Source of the DNA: DASUPK01 sp036505735 | Lineage (GTDB): Bacteria > Actinomycetota > Thermoleophilia > Solirubrobacterales > 70-9 | Length of the DNA: 23,345 nt | Assembly (NCBI GenBank): GCA_036505735.1 | Contig: DASXSZ010000101.1 | Span: forward strand, 1 to 23,345 | Direction of reading: 5' to 3' | Part shown: positions 6,993 through 15,065 of the stretch, piece by piece | Layout: the number at the start of each line of letters is the position of its first letter | How positions within the stretch are numbered: the first letter of the stretch is position 1 | Notes under the pieces: model-generated | What the model was told of the DNA's origin: nothing | Seen by the model: the letters and a program-made list of their open reading frames with translations, nothing else | Database searches by the model: none | Position numbers and translations under genes: made by a program

Positions 6993-8134
6993 CCGGCGGC
7001 GATCACCCGCGGGCCTGTCCCGACTGCCTGAGGAGGGCCTGGCTGGTCGGCTCGCTCGCCGGCCACATCGAGAAGGCGGTCGACAAGACGACGCCGGGCA
7101 GCCGCGTGCACGAGATCCTCGCGCTCTCCGACGCGGGCCTGGCGCGAGCGATGGCGCGCTCGCAGGCCGACTCCTTCCTGGAGCGGGCCTCCTCGCGGGA
7201 TCCGGAGCGCATCCTCGCCGCGGTCGCCGGGGCACGCGCCTGGGCGTGCTGCCGGCACGACCGTTTCTATCCGGCCGCGCTGGCGGATCTCGGGGATGCT
7301 CCGGCGGTCCTCTTCGGCCGCGGTGACCACGCGCTGCTCGCCAAGCTCGCCCCGGAAGAGACGGTCACGATCGTCGGCTCCCGCCGCCCCAGCGGCTACG
7401 GGCGTGAGCTCGCCACCGAGGTGGGGAGGGATGTCGCCTCCTCTGGGCTCGCCGTCGTCAGTGGCCTGGCGATGGGCATCGACTCCTGCGCGCACATCGG
7501 GGCGCTCGAGGCCGGCGGGCTGACGGTGGCGGTCCTGGGCACCGGGGTCGACGTTCCGTACCCGCCGCGCTCAACCCGCCTCTACGAGGAGATCGTCGAC
7601 CGCGGCCTGGTGATCGGGGAGCTCCCTCCCGGGACCACGGCCCGCCGCTGGACGTTTCCGGCGCGCAACCGGATCATGGCCGCGCTCGGCCGGATGACCG
7701 TCGTGGTCGAGGCCAGGGAGAGATCGGGCTCGCTGATCACCGCCGAGATGGCCCAGGACCTCAATCGGGAGGTGGGTGCCGTTCCGGGGCGGGTCGGCTC
7801 GTCTCCCGCGGCCGGAACCAACGGCCTGCTTCGGGATGGGGCATGCGTCATCCGCGGCGCGGATGACGTCCTCGATTCGATGCTCGGCATCGGCGCGGGT
7901 GCTCGGCGCGCCGGTTTCCAGCCACGCGGCCCAGCCCTCGAGGCAGATCTCGCCGCTGTCCTCGATCTGGTCGACCGCGGCGCGAGCACCGCCGACGCGC
8001 TCGCCCGGGCCTCGGGGCTCGAGCCCGGGCCGCTGGCGGCGGCGCTGGTCCGGCTGGAGCTGAGCGGGTATGTGCGCTCCGAGGGCGGCGGGCGCTACGA
8101 GCGCACAGCACTGGCGACGCCCGAGGCGGCGTAG
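6989..8134 (+). CDS. dprA: DNA-processing protein DprA (Smf)
   Basis: DprA binds incoming single-stranded DNA and loads RecA in natural transformation; it also occurs in many species not shown to be competent. The 381-residue protein has the Rossmann-fold core with TIVGSRRPSGYGRELA (127-142), VVSGLAMGIDSCAH (156-169), TVAVLGTGVDVPYPP (179-193), WTFPARNRIMAAL (221-233) and ERSGSLITAEMA (244-255). A C-terminal winged-helix region (about 310-375) follows. The N-terminus holds Cys10 and Cys13 in CPDCLRRAWLVG; with Cys87 and Cys88 they could form a metal site, which is speculation. Start GTG 6989 overlaps the comM stop by four bases. In-frame upstream codons lie inside comM and were rejected. Confidence 0.95.
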   Translation: MTGGDHPRACPDCLRRAWLVGSLAGHIEKAVDKTTPGSRVHEILALSDAGLARAMARSQADSFLERASSRDPERILAAVAGARAWACCRHDRFYPAALADLGDAPAVLFGRGDHALLAKLAPEETVTIVGSRRPSGYGRELATEVGRDVASSGLAVVSGLAMGIDSCAHIGALEAGGLTVAVLGTGVDVPYPPRSTRLYEEIVDRGLVIGELPPGTTARRWTFPARNRIMAALGRMTVVVEARERSGSLITAEMAQDLNREVGAVPGRVGSSPAAGTNGLLRDGACVIRGADDVLDSMLGIGAGARRAGFQPRGPALEADLAAVLDLVDRGASTADALARASGLEPGPLAAALVRLELSGYVRSEGGGRYERTALATPEAA

Positions 8135-8144
8135 CGCCCGTCAC

Positions 8145-8150
8145 TAGCCT
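8145..8150 (+). promoter_or_regulatory. Possible -10 box (TAGCCT) for thiD
   Basis: TAGCCT lies in the 23-base gap after dprA, seven bases before the thiD GTG. No Shine-Dalgarno sequence is present, so a leaderless transcript is possible. No clear -35 box was seen. Confidence 0.3.
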
Positions 8151-8157
8151 TACCGGC

Positions 8158-8958
8158 GTGAATGCGGAACGACGCATCCCAGTCGCGATGACCATCGCCA
8201 CCTCGGATTCGGGCGGCGGCGCCGGGATCCAGGCGGACCTGAAGGCGTTCGCCCGCTGCGGCGTCCACGGGACGTCCACGATCGTCGCCCTGACGGCGCA
8301 GAACACGCACGAGGTGATCTCGGTCGAGACCCTGCCCAGGCAGTTCATCCTCGACCAGATGCGAGCGGTCACCTCGGACATGGGGGTCGACGCGGTCAAG
8401 ATCGGGATGCTGTTCGATCAGCCGACGATCGAGGCGGTCGACGAGGCGCTCGACCTGGCCGGCGAGGCGCCGGTCGTGCTCGATCCGGTGATGGTCGCGG
8501 AGAGCGGCGCCGTCCTGCTCAAGCCGGAGGCGAAGCGGGCGCTGATCGAGCTGATCCTGCCGCGGGCGACGGTGACGACCCCCAACCTCGCCGAGGCCCG
8601 GGAGCTGACCGGGCTGGGTGAGGGGGCGACACCCGAGGAGCTCGCCCGAGCGGCGCGAGCCCTTGGACCGCGGGCGGTGATCGTCACCGGGGGGCACACC
8701 GATGACGGCGTCGACACCCTGGTCGAGGACGACGGGGAGCCGTGGAGGATTGCCGGGCCCGTACACCCCGGCGGCGCCTCGCATGGCTCGGGCTGTACCC
8801 ATTCCTCGACGGTCGCCGCCTTGCTCGCCCGCGGCGAGTCCATCCGGGACGCCGCCATCCAGGCGCGCGCGATCACCGCGGAGGCCGTCGCCGGCGGATT
8901 GCGCGAGCTCGGGTCCGGGGCCGGGCCGGTGGACGTTCTGGGCATAATCGAGGGATGA
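8158..8958 (+). CDS. thiD: Hydroxymethylpyrimidine/phosphomethylpyrimidine kinase ThiD
   Basis: ThiD phosphorylates HMP and then HMP-phosphate to give HMP-diphosphate, the pyrimidine half of thiamine. The 266-residue ribokinase-fold protein shows SDSGGGAGIQADLKAF (16-31), where thiamine kinases usually read AGSDSGGGAGIQADLK. It also has ALTAQNTHEV, KIGMLFD, VVLDPVMVAESG (106-117), TPNLAEARELTG (141-152), VIVTGGH, and the anion-hole motif GSGCTHSSTVAA (210-221; more usual GTGCTLS), with Cys213. The length is normal for a stand-alone kinase without a ThiE or tenA fusion. The start is GTG 8158. A small gene begins on an ATG overlapping its stop (ATGA). No TPP riboswitch fits the 23-base upstream gap. 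Confidence 0.94.
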   Translation: MNAERRIPVAMTIATSDSGGGAGIQADLKAFARCGVHGTSTIVALTAQNTHEVISVETLPRQFILDQMRAVTSDMGVDAVKIGMLFDQPTIEAVDEALDLAGEAPVVLDPVMVAESGAVLLKPEAKRALIELILPRATVTTPNLAEARELTGLGEGATPEELARAARALGPRAVIVTGGHTDDGVDTLVEDDGEPWRIAGPVHPGGASHGSGCTHSSTVAALLARGESIRDAAIQARAITAEAVAGGLRELGSGAGPVDVLGIIEG

Positions 8959-9200
8959 AGCTGCTTCGCATGACTCCGGGGAAGGGCGACGTGCTGCTCG
9001 CGGAGGGCGATCCGGCGGTGGCCGAGGACGAGGAGCGCCTCGTCCGCGAGTTCCGCCGGCAGCTCGACCTGGGAATGTGGGCGGCCGTGCCGCACGAGGG
9101 TCCGGGCGGGCGGCGCGAGGCGACCATGGTCCGCGACTTCTCCGAGGTCCCGGAGGCCGCCGAGCGAGTGATCTTCTTCCCGAGGGCCGCAGGCGGCTGA
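8955..9200 (+). CDS. Small hypothetical protein (81 aa)
   Basis: I do not recognise this protein. It is 81 residues, soluble and acidic, with no signal peptide or membrane segment. It begins MKLLRMTPGKGDVLLAEGDP, has a charged helix (EDEERLVREFRRQLDLG) and ends with a strand-like segment (AAERVIFFPRAAGG). Start ATG 8955 overlaps the thiD stop by four bases, and the next gene follows its stop by one base. Translation within the thiD–ilvD group is therefore probably coupled. Codon use looks like that of its neighbours. The short spacings and intact frame support a real gene; its function is unknown. Confidence 0.72.
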   Translation: MKLLRMTPGKGDVLLAEGDPAVAEDEERLVREFRRQLDLGMWAAVPHEGPGGRREATMVRDFSEVPEAAERVIFFPRAAGG

Positions 9201-9201
9201 G

Positions 9202-9630
9202 ATGGGGGGGCGCTACGTCAGGAATCCGGCGCGAGAGCGCCGGGCCGAGGAGCGGGCCCGGCAGCTCCTTCGCTCGACGGCGGGGGCGGAGGCGCTCGAG
9301 ATGTACGAGCGGCTCGGCTTCCTCACCGTCGAGAACGACGACGGCGAGTACGGCTACCTGATCTATCCGCACCGGCCGCTCGTCGGCTACGACGCCCGCA
9401 ACGGCGAGCCGCTGTCGGAGTACTGCGTTCGCTTCCGCGACGGCTCCGATCCGGAGGCGGGGGAGAGGCTGCCCGATGCGGACGACGTGCTCGCGAAGTG
9501 GCTGGCCCTGCGGATGGACGAGGCGCACACGCTCGGCACGGCGAACGTCCACCCCCTTGGCCGCCAGCTCGACCCGGCGATGGTGCGCCGCGACCTGTCC
9601 GCATTGCGGTCCTGGAAGGCGGCGGCGTGA
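9202..9630 (+). CDS. Hypothetical protein (142 aa)
   Basis: The function is unknown. This 142-residue soluble protein starts MGGRYVRNPARERRAEERA, a strongly basic and helical N-terminus. It continues with LLRSTAGAEALEMYERLGFLTVEN, a compact aromatic-rich middle (EYGYLIYPHRPLVGYD, LSEYCVRFRDG) and a C-terminal part with KWLALRMDEAHTLGTANVHP. I see no catalytic signature, metal-binding cluster or signal peptide. Its ATG is one base after the previous stop, and its own stop TGA is overlapped by the ilvD GTG start (GTGA). It therefore sits tightly between a thiamine gene and an isoleucine/valine gene. It is very likely real, with no assignable role. Confidence 0.78.
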   Translation: MGGRYVRNPARERRAEERARQLLRSTAGAEALEMYERLGFLTVENDDGEYGYLIYPHRPLVGYDARNGEPLSEYCVRFRDGSDPEAGERLPDADDVLAKWLALRMDEAHTLGTANVHPLGRQLDPAMVRRDLSALRSWKAAA

Positions 9631-11330
9631 GCACTCCGGCGAAGGAGGCGGCGAGGACGAACGGCGCCCCGCGGCCTCGCTCGAGCGCGGTCTTCGACGG
9701 CCCAGAGCGCGCCTTCGCCCGCGCCTACATGAAGGGGATCGGCTTCGGCGACGACGACCTGCGCCGGCCCACCGTCGGCATCGCCAACACCTGGATCGAG
9801 GCGATGCCGTGCAACTTCCACCTCCGCGGGCTCGCCGAGCACGTCAAGGAGGGCGTCCGCACGGCGGGCGGGACGCCGCTCGAGTTCAACTCGATCGCGA
9901 TCTCGGATGGCATCACGATGGGGACTGAGGGGATGAAGACCTCGCTGGTCAGCCGCGAGGTGATCGCCGACTCGATCGAGCTGACCGCGCGCGGCTACCA
10001 GTTCGACGCGGTGATTGCCCTCTCCGGCTGCGACAAGACCATCCCCGGCTGCGTGATGGCGCTCGCCCGCCTCGACGTGCCCTCGCTGATGCTCTACGGC
10101 GGCTCCATCCTGCCGGGCCGCTGGCGCGGCAAGGACGTGACGATCCAGGACGTCTTCGAGGCGATCGGGAAGCACGCGACCGGCGAGATGTCCGACGACG
10201 ACCTGTACGAGCTCGAGGGCTGCGCCAGCCCGGGCGCCGGGGCCTGCGGCGCGCAGTTCACCGCCAACACGATGGCATGCGCCTTCGAGGTGATGGGCAT
10301 CACCCCGATGGGCTCCGGCATGGTTCCCGCGGTCGCAGGCGCCCGCGAGCAGGTCGCCCGCGAGTGCGGTGAGTTGGCGATGAAGGTTCTCGCCGACGAC
10401 CTGCGTCCGAGCCAGGTCATCACCAAGGAATCGATCGAGAACGCGATCGCGACCGTCTGCATGTCGGGCGGCTCCACCAACGCCGTCCTCCATCTGCTCG
10501 CCGTCGCCAACGAGGCCGGGATTGGGCTGACCATCGACGACTTCGACCGCATCTCCGAGCGGACCCCGCTGCTCGGCGACCTGAAGCCCGGAGGCCGCTT
10601 CGTCGCCAAGGACCTCTACGAGGCCGGCGGCGTCGGCGTCCTGGCGAAACGCCTCGACGACGCCGGCGTCCTGCATCGGGACGCGATCACGGTGACCGGC
10701 CGCACCGTCGGTGAGGAGGCCGACGCGACCCAGGAGACGCCGGGCCAGAAGGTCGTCCTGCCGCTGTCCGATCCGCTCAAGCCCACCGGCGGCCTGGTCA
10801 TCCTCCGTGGCAACCTCGCTCCGGAGGGCTGCGTCGTCAAGGTGGCCGGCGAGGAGCGGCGCACGCACACCGGCCCAGCCCGCGTCTTCGGCTCAGAGGA
10901 GGAGTGCTTCGCGGTGGTCGAGCAACAGGGCATCAAGCCGGGGGACGTCGTCGTGATCCGCAACGAGGGCCCGTCCGGCGGTCCCGGCATGCGTGAGATG
11001 CTCCAGGTCACCGCGGCCCTGGTCGGCGAGGGAATCGGCGATCAGGTGGCGCTGCTCACCGACGGCCGCTTCTCCGGAGCGACCCACGGCCTGATGGCCG
11101 GCCACGTGGCCCCCGAGGCGATCCGCGGAGGCCCGATCGCGGCGGTCCAGGACGGCGACGAGATCACCCTCGACATCGACGCCCGCCGCCTCGACGTCGA
11201 CCTCTCCGACGAGGAGATCGCCAAGCGCGTCGAGGCGTACGAGCCTCCGGAGCCCCGCTACAAGCGGGGCGTGATGGCGAAGTACGCGGCCTCGGTCTCG
11301 AGTGCCGCCGAAGGCGCAGTCACGGGCTGA
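9627..11330 (+). CDS. ilvD: Dihydroxy-acid dehydratase
   Basis: IlvD dehydrates 2,3-dihydroxy-3-methyl acids to 2-keto acids, the third common step of valine and isoleucine synthesis, using an iron–sulfur cluster. The 567-residue product has the three cluster cysteines: Cys62 (NTWIEAMPCNFH), Cys135 (SGCDKTIPGC) and Cys207 (GAGACGAQFTANTMAC). It also has ISDGITMGTEGMK (92-104), MSGGSTNAVLHLLA, GGLVILRGNLAPEG, RNEGPSGGPGMREML, TDGRFSGATHG and GHVAPEA. The length is normal. GTG 9627 overlaps the stop of the preceding gene; the in-frame codons upstream lie within that gene and were rejected. It is the last gene of this rightward series, followed by a hairpin and an opposed gene. No T-box, attenuator or riboswitch precedes it. 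Confidence 0.97.
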   Translation: MSTPAKEAARTNGAPRPRSSAVFDGPERAFARAYMKGIGFGDDDLRRPTVGIANTWIEAMPCNFHLRGLAEHVKEGVRTAGGTPLEFNSIAISDGITMGTEGMKTSLVSREVIADSIELTARGYQFDAVIALSGCDKTIPGCVMALARLDVPSLMLYGGSILPGRWRGKDVTIQDVFEAIGKHATGEMSDDDLYELEGCASPGAGACGAQFTANTMACAFEVMGITPMGSGMVPAVAGAREQVARECGELAMKVLADDLRPSQVITKESIENAIATVCMSGGSTNAVLHLLAVANEAGIGLTIDDFDRISERTPLLGDLKPGGRFVAKDLYEAGGVGVLAKRLDDAGVLHRDAITVTGRTVGEEADATQETPGQKVVLPLSDPLKPTGGLVILRGNLAPEGCVVKVAGEERRTHTGPARVFGSEEECFAVVEQQGIKPGDVVVIRNEGPSGGPGMREMLQVTAALVGEGIGDQVALLTDGRFSGATHGLMAGHVAPEAIRGGPIAAVQDGDEITLDIDARRLDVDLSDEEIAKRVEAYEPPEPRYKRGVMAKYAASVSSAAEGAVTG

Positions 11331-11336
11331 CTGAGA

Positions 11337-11353
11337 GCGCCGCTTTGCGGCGC
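11337..11353. terminator. Hairpin between convergent ilvD and SARP-receptor genes
   Basis: GCGCCGC (11337-11343) and GCGGCGC (11347-11353) form a perfect seven-pair stem with a TTT loop in the 31-base gap between convergent genes. No T-run follows on either strand, so it may be a weak bidirectional terminator or need Rho. Confidence 0.5.
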
Positions 11354-11361
11354 GTGGCGTC

Positions 11362-14300
11362 TCATTCGGATGAGTCGTTCAAGCACAGCGCCGCGAGGTC
11401 GAGTCCGGATGCAGCGGGGGTGAGCACACGGCAACCAATTCGGGGACCGATGAACTGGCTGGTCTGGCCCGCGCCGTACGCGACCACGTGCACATCCGTC
11501 GTCGTCAGGCGGTCGGCGAGGGTCGCGGCCGCGTGCTGCCGCTCGGGTCCGCTGAGGTTCGCGACCCGTTCCACCTTCGTCCGCACCTCGGTCGGAACCC
11601 ATCCCCGCGGGATCTCGCGGATCGCCTGTGCGAGGAAGCTCGCGGAGTCCGGATAGAGGATCCCGGTCTCGCGGTCGATCAGGTCGAACCTCGCTCGGGT
11701 GCTGAAGGCTCCATCGAGGTCAGCGACTTCTCGGACCCTCACGTCGACGCCGATCGCGGCCAGATCGCGCTGCACCAGGTTGGCGGTCTCCGTGCACCGG
11801 TCGCAGCCGGCGGGGATCGCCATCGCGGCTCGCCACGTGTGCCCGCGGGTCATCGTCCTGGCCTTGGTCGCCGAAGCGTCGAGCGGGTACACGTGGCGGT
11901 CCCGGAACCCGGGCAGTGCGGGGGAGAGGAGCTGATCCGTCGGCAGCTCGCTCCAGGTGGATGCGAGAGCGGAGCGGTCGAGGGCAAGAGCGGCCGCCCG
12001 GCGAACCTGGGGATCGGCGAAGGCCCCCCGGCTCGTGTTGAAGGCGATGAACCGCGTTCGCGCTTCCGGCGTCGTGAAATAGCGCCGGTCGCCGCCAAGC
12101 GCGGCTGGGCTTCCCGCGCCCCAGCGCTGGTCCACCGCCCTCCCTGGGTCAAGCAGCTGGTCGGACAGGCTCGTGATGCCATCCCATCCGCGGTGCTCCA
12201 CCAGTTCGATGGCGGCCGCGGCGTCGACGCCCTCGCGGATTGCGATCGCGTCGAGCGAGTGCGGACGGGGACCGTGGTAGTTCGGGTTTCGCTTGAGGAC
12301 CAGGTAGCCGGCGTCGCTGTCGGAGTCGGCGATGTAGTAGGGGCCAGCTGAGTAAGGGCCGGTGAAGAGGATCTGGCCCCCAGCACCCGCCTTGGTCGCG
12401 CGCGCGGCTCCGGCAACGAGCGGGGTCTGGTCCGGGACCGGGCAGAAGAACGGCAGGCTCAGGCGCTCCAGGAAGTCGGGCGAGGGCCGCACCAGAGTGA
12501 TCGAAAGGGTGTCGCCGCGTGCACGCAGGCCGGTGATGTGTTGCGCTTCTCCGCCCCGAAACGCGCGTTCTCCCTCGATGTCGTCGATCGCCAGTGGCCC
12601 GGGTGGAGTCTGGCCGATCGGGTTCCGGGCCAGTCGGGGCGACAGCGCGCGCTCGATCGAGTGGCGAAAGGTCTCGGCCGTGACGGGCTGGTTCGATGGA
12701 GGGGAGAATCGATAACCGGGACGCACGGTGAATGTGTATGTGCGCCGGTCGGGCGAGATCGTCGGCAGGGCGGCGGCAATCTCAGGTGCCAGCCGCAGCC
12801 CCTCGGGCGGCGGCTTGTCCGGGTAGTTGAGCAGCTTCGCGCACGTGGCGAACTCGATCTGGTAGGCGCCCGGATCTACGTTCAATGCGGGCTCGTCCCC
12901 GCCCAGGTCCGCATGGGAAAAGACCTTCGCCACCCGCCCCTGGAGCGAGTCGAGGCGATCCGCGACGGTGGGGCCGGGGAAGAGAGAGGCGAGCAGCACG
13001 CCGTCGCCGGCGGCGATCGGCCCGACCGGATGGTCGAACCGGTAGGTGTGCGTCTTCTCCCCGGTGACTGCGTCGATCCCAGTGACGGTCCCCTCATCGA
13101 CATTGCCGACCCAGAGGACGCGGTCGGCGAAGGACATGAAGCCCGACCCCACCCCGACCGCGTAGGTGGCCGCGATCTGTCCTGCCTCGTCGACCTTGAA
13201 CACCTCCCCCCTGTCGATGAGGCTGGTCCAGCCCGCGCCGCCGCCGGCCGCGACGCATCCGCCGACCCCGCGTCCACAGTTTCCGCGTATGCCGCTCACG
13301 CGCGTGAGCAGGTTGCTGTTCGCGTCGATACGGGCGATGCCGCGCTCATCGGCGACCCAGAGGGAACCGTCGCCGAACGCAAGGTTGAGATGTGGGGCGA
13401 CGTCGTCCCACACGTGCTCAGGTTTGCCGCTGGCGGGATCGAGCCGCAGGATCTGGCCCCTACCGACGTCCCGGCTGACCCAAACCGACCCGCCGCCGAC
13501 GGCCACTCCCTCGGCGACGCCTGGTCCTCGGCCGAGCGCGTCGAGCGCGAAGCGATCGACCTCTTTGCCCAGACGGATGTCCATCTTGACGAGGTCGTGT
13601 CCCGAATTTGTCCAGAGCGCACCCCGACGAACGGTGAAGGGCGTGATCGTCTCGCCCTCGCCGCTCATCTGGGGATCGACCGCCGGAGGGCTGATCGACC
13701 TGAGGATTCGGCCGCTCCTCGCATCGATCTCGACGTACTCAGGAGGCGAGAAGTTGTTCACCCAGAAGTGGCCGCCCGCGAAGACCGGATATGCGGAAAC
13801 CGGAAGTCGCGACAGGGGGATCGACCTGATCTCGTTCCCGGTCGCCAGGTCGATCAGCACCGTGGCGGGGCGGTAGCTGGCACGCGGCTCATCGCCGCCT
13901 CCGCCCACCCGGGGAATAAAGACAGCGGCGAGTGCCGCGATGAGGATCATCGCCAATGCGAGCGTTGCCGGTCGGCGATCCCTCAAATGCGATGGGCGAA
14001 CCCGGTGACCGTCGCGCGGATGTGGCATGGCGGGCGGCGGAAGTGGCGGTCTCCGCGCCGCTATGGGGCCGGGATGCTGCTGATCCGCCCGCGTGCTCGG
14101 CCCGGAGGCCCCCCCGATCGAAATCGCGGCGGGCGCACGTGACGCTTTGCGAACTTCCAGCGATGGATCCTGCCGCAAGATCTGCAATTGGAGCTGCTTG
14201 AGCGCCTGCCCCGGCTCCAGGCCGAACTCCTCGTTCAGGATCCGGCGGGCCCGGTCGAACGCCTCGAGCGCCTCCACCTGGCGCCCCGACCGATACAGCG

Positions 14301-14904
14301 CAAGCATCAGCTCGGCCCAGAGGGTCTCCCGGACTGGATCGCGAGCCGTGAGTGCCTCGAGCTCGCCGACCAGCTCGACATCGTGGCCCTCGGCCAGATC
14401 GGCCTCGATGCGCCGCTCGAGTGCGCTCAAGCGCAATTCCTCCAACGGCCCGATCTCTGCCTGGGCGAAGGGTGCGTGGACCAGGTCCTCGAGCGGCGTG
14501 CCCCGAAACAGGGCGAGCGCTTCGTGAAGCTTGCGCGCGGCGGTCGCCGCATCGCCGGAGGTGCGTGCCATCCGGGCCTGGTCGACCAGGGTCTCGAAGC
14601 GTTCGAGGTCGAGCTCGCCCGCTTCCACGCGCAGCCGGTAACCCGGCGGCTGCGTCACGATCCGGGCAGCGCCTCCATTGCTGGACAGCAGGCGTCGAAG
14701 GCGTGAGAGGTACGTGTCGAGCGTGCCAGCCGCGCTCGGCGGCGGGGACGCCCCCCAGAGCCCCTCGATCAGGCGGTCGCGGGAGACGACCTGGTTGCGC
14801 GCCAGCAGGAGCATCGCCAGCGCCGATCGTTGCTTCGCCCCGCCCAGCGGGAGCGGCTTGCCCTCGTAGAGGACTTGGAGTGGCCCCAGGATTCGGAACT
14901 CCAA
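11362..14904 (-). CDS. Transmembrane SARP/BTAD regulator fused to beta-propeller and SBP_bac_5 receptor domain
   Basis: This is a 1180-residue predicted one-protein signalling receptor. Residues 1-95 form an OmpR-like winged helix of the SARP/AfsR type (LEFRILGPLQVLYEGKPL, RDRLIEGLWG, TYLSRLRRLL). Residues 96-250 form the bacterial transcriptional activation domain (FRGTPLEDL, LWAELMLALYRSGRQVEALEAFDRAR). A Pro-rich linker follows, then one membrane helix at 312-331 (RPATLALAMILIAALAAVFI). Residues 345-645 contain repeats of the GGGSVWV / LRLDPASGK kind, a YVTN-like propeller. Residues about 670-1175 match SBP_bac_5 oligopeptide-binding proteins (YTFTVRPGYRFSPPS, VTAETFRHSIERALSP, GPYYI, LKRNPNYHGPRP). 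The topology puts DNA binding inside and ligand binding outside. TTG 14904 gives the standard SARP N-terminus. No permease gene is adjacent, so it is probably a sensor, not a transporter part. Confidence 0.9.
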   Translation of the reverse strand: MEFRILGPLQVLYEGKPLPLGGAKQRSALAMLLLARNQVVSRDRLIEGLWGASPPPSAAGTLDTYLSRLRRLLSSNGGAARIVTQPPGYRLRVEAGELDLERFETLVDQARMARTSGDAATAARKLHEALALFRGTPLEDLVHAPFAQAEIGPLEELRLSALERRIEADLAEGHDVELVGELEALTARDPVRETLWAELMLALYRSGRQVEALEAFDRARRILNEEFGLEPGQALKQLQLQILRQDPSLEVRKASRAPAAISIGGASGPSTRADQQHPGPIAARRPPLPPPAMPHPRDGHRVRPSHLRDRRPATLALAMILIAALAAVFIPRVGGGGDEPRASYRPATVLIDLATGNEIRSIPLSRLPVSAYPVFAGGHFWVNNFSPPEYVEIDARSGRILRSISPPAVDPQMSGEGETITPFTVRRGALWTNSGHDLVKMDIRLGKEVDRFALDALGRGPGVAEGVAVGGGSVWVSRDVGRGQILRLDPASGKPEHVWDDVAPHLNLAFGDGSLWVADERGIARIDANSNLLTRVSGIRGNCGRGVGGCVAAGGGAGWTSLIDRGEVFKVDEAGQIAATYAVGVGSGFMSFADRVLWVGNVDEGTVTGIDAVTGEKTHTYRFDHPVGPIAAGDGVLLASLFPGPTVADRLDSLQGRVAKVFSHADLGGDEPALNVDPGAYQIEFATCAKLLNYPDKPPPEGLRLAPEIAAALPTISPDRRTYTFTVRPGYRFSPPSNQPVTAETFRHSIERALSPRLARNPIGQTPPGPLAIDDIEGERAFRGGEAQHITGLRARGDTLSITLVRPSPDFLERLSLPFFCPVPDQTPLVAGAARATKAGAGGQILFTGPYSAGPYYIADSDSDAGYLVLKRNPNYHGPRPHSLDAIAIREGVDAAAAIELVEHRGWDGITSLSDQLLDPGRAVDQRWGAGSPAALGGDRRYFTTPEARTRFIAFNTSRGAFADPQVRRAAALALDRSALASTWSELPTDQLLSPALPGFRDRHVYPLDASATKARTMTRGHTWRAAMAIPAGCDRCTETANLVQRDLAAIGVDVRVREVADLDGAFSTRARFDLIDRETGILYPDSASFLAQAIREIPRGWVPTEVRTKVERVANLSGPERQHAAATLADRLTTTDVHVVAYGAGQTSQFIGPRIGCRVLTPAASGLDLAALCLNDSSE

Positions 14905-14922
14905 GTGCGCCGCCTTGTTCGG

Positions 14923-14928
14923 ACGGTA
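14923..14928 (-). promoter_or_regulatory. Possible -10 box (TACCGT) of the SARP-receptor gene
   Basis: Read leftward, TACCGT lies 18 bases before the TTG start of the receptor gene. An AAGG between it and the start could serve as a weak ribosome binding site. No -35 match was seen. The same hexamer lies before comM. Confidence 0.25.
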
Positions 14929-14983
14929 GGAAGGTCGCTCAGACCCGCGAGCACTCCCGAGTCTGACCGCCGCGCCCGGCTGC

Positions 14984-15012
14984 TGCAAGGCCCTTGCAAG
15001 GATCGTGCGAGC
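14984..15012 (+). promoter_or_regulatory. Predicted SARP operator: three heptamers at 11-bp spacing
   Basis: TGCAAGG occurs at 14984-14990 and again, identical, at 14995-15001. A degenerate third copy, TGCGAGC, is at 15006-15012. Each starts exactly 11 bp after the previous one, so all lie on one face of the helix with 4-bp gaps. SARP regulators are known to bind tandem heptamers with this 11-bp period about 8 bp upstream of a -10 box. Here the last heptamer ends nine bases before TAGCGT. The adjacent SARP gene makes it the natural candidate regulator. Part of the site also reads as an inverted repeat (14984-14998). Confidence 0.65.
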
Positions 15013-15021
15013 AGACCGGCC

Positions 15022-15027
15022 TAGCGT
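15022..15027 (+). promoter_or_regulatory. Predicted -10 box (TAGCGT) of the small secreted protein gene
   Basis: TAGCGT lies nine bases after the third heptamer and 38 bases before the ATG at 15066. It has no recognisable -35 box. SARP-activated promoters typically have poor -35 boxes, because the activator takes over that contact. Transcription would start near 15034. Confidence 0.45.
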
Positions 15028-15050
15028 GCTCCTCGCCCAAAAAAAGTTTC

Positions 15051-15060
15051 GGAGGGAGGA
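15051..15060 (+). promoter_or_regulatory. Strong ribosome binding site of the secreted protein gene
   Basis: The purine stretch GGAGGGAGGA ends five bases before ATG 15066. It is one of the best Shine-Dalgarno sequences in the window and fixes the start. It implies high translation whenever the gene is transcribed. Confidence 0.8.
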
Positions 15061-15065
15061 TCACC

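Noticed and set aside
8135..8157. TPP riboswitch before thiD
   Set aside because: Only 23 bases separate dprA and thiD, too short for a TPP aptamer, and no aptamer signature was seen.
11362..12900. ABC transporter substrate-binding protein as a separate gene
   Set aside because: The frame is continuous from the SARP module through the membrane helix and propeller into this domain. No internal start with signal peptide and no permease or ATPase gene was found.
12538..14142. 534-codon plus-strand frame inside the SARP-receptor gene
   Set aside because: The opposite strand encodes recognisable propeller, membrane and SARP segments. This frame shows no domain.
14905..14988. TTG 14988 as start of the SARP receptor
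   Set aside because: The extra 28 residues precede the normal SARP N-terminus (LEFRILGPL), and the codon would lie inside the predicted operator.
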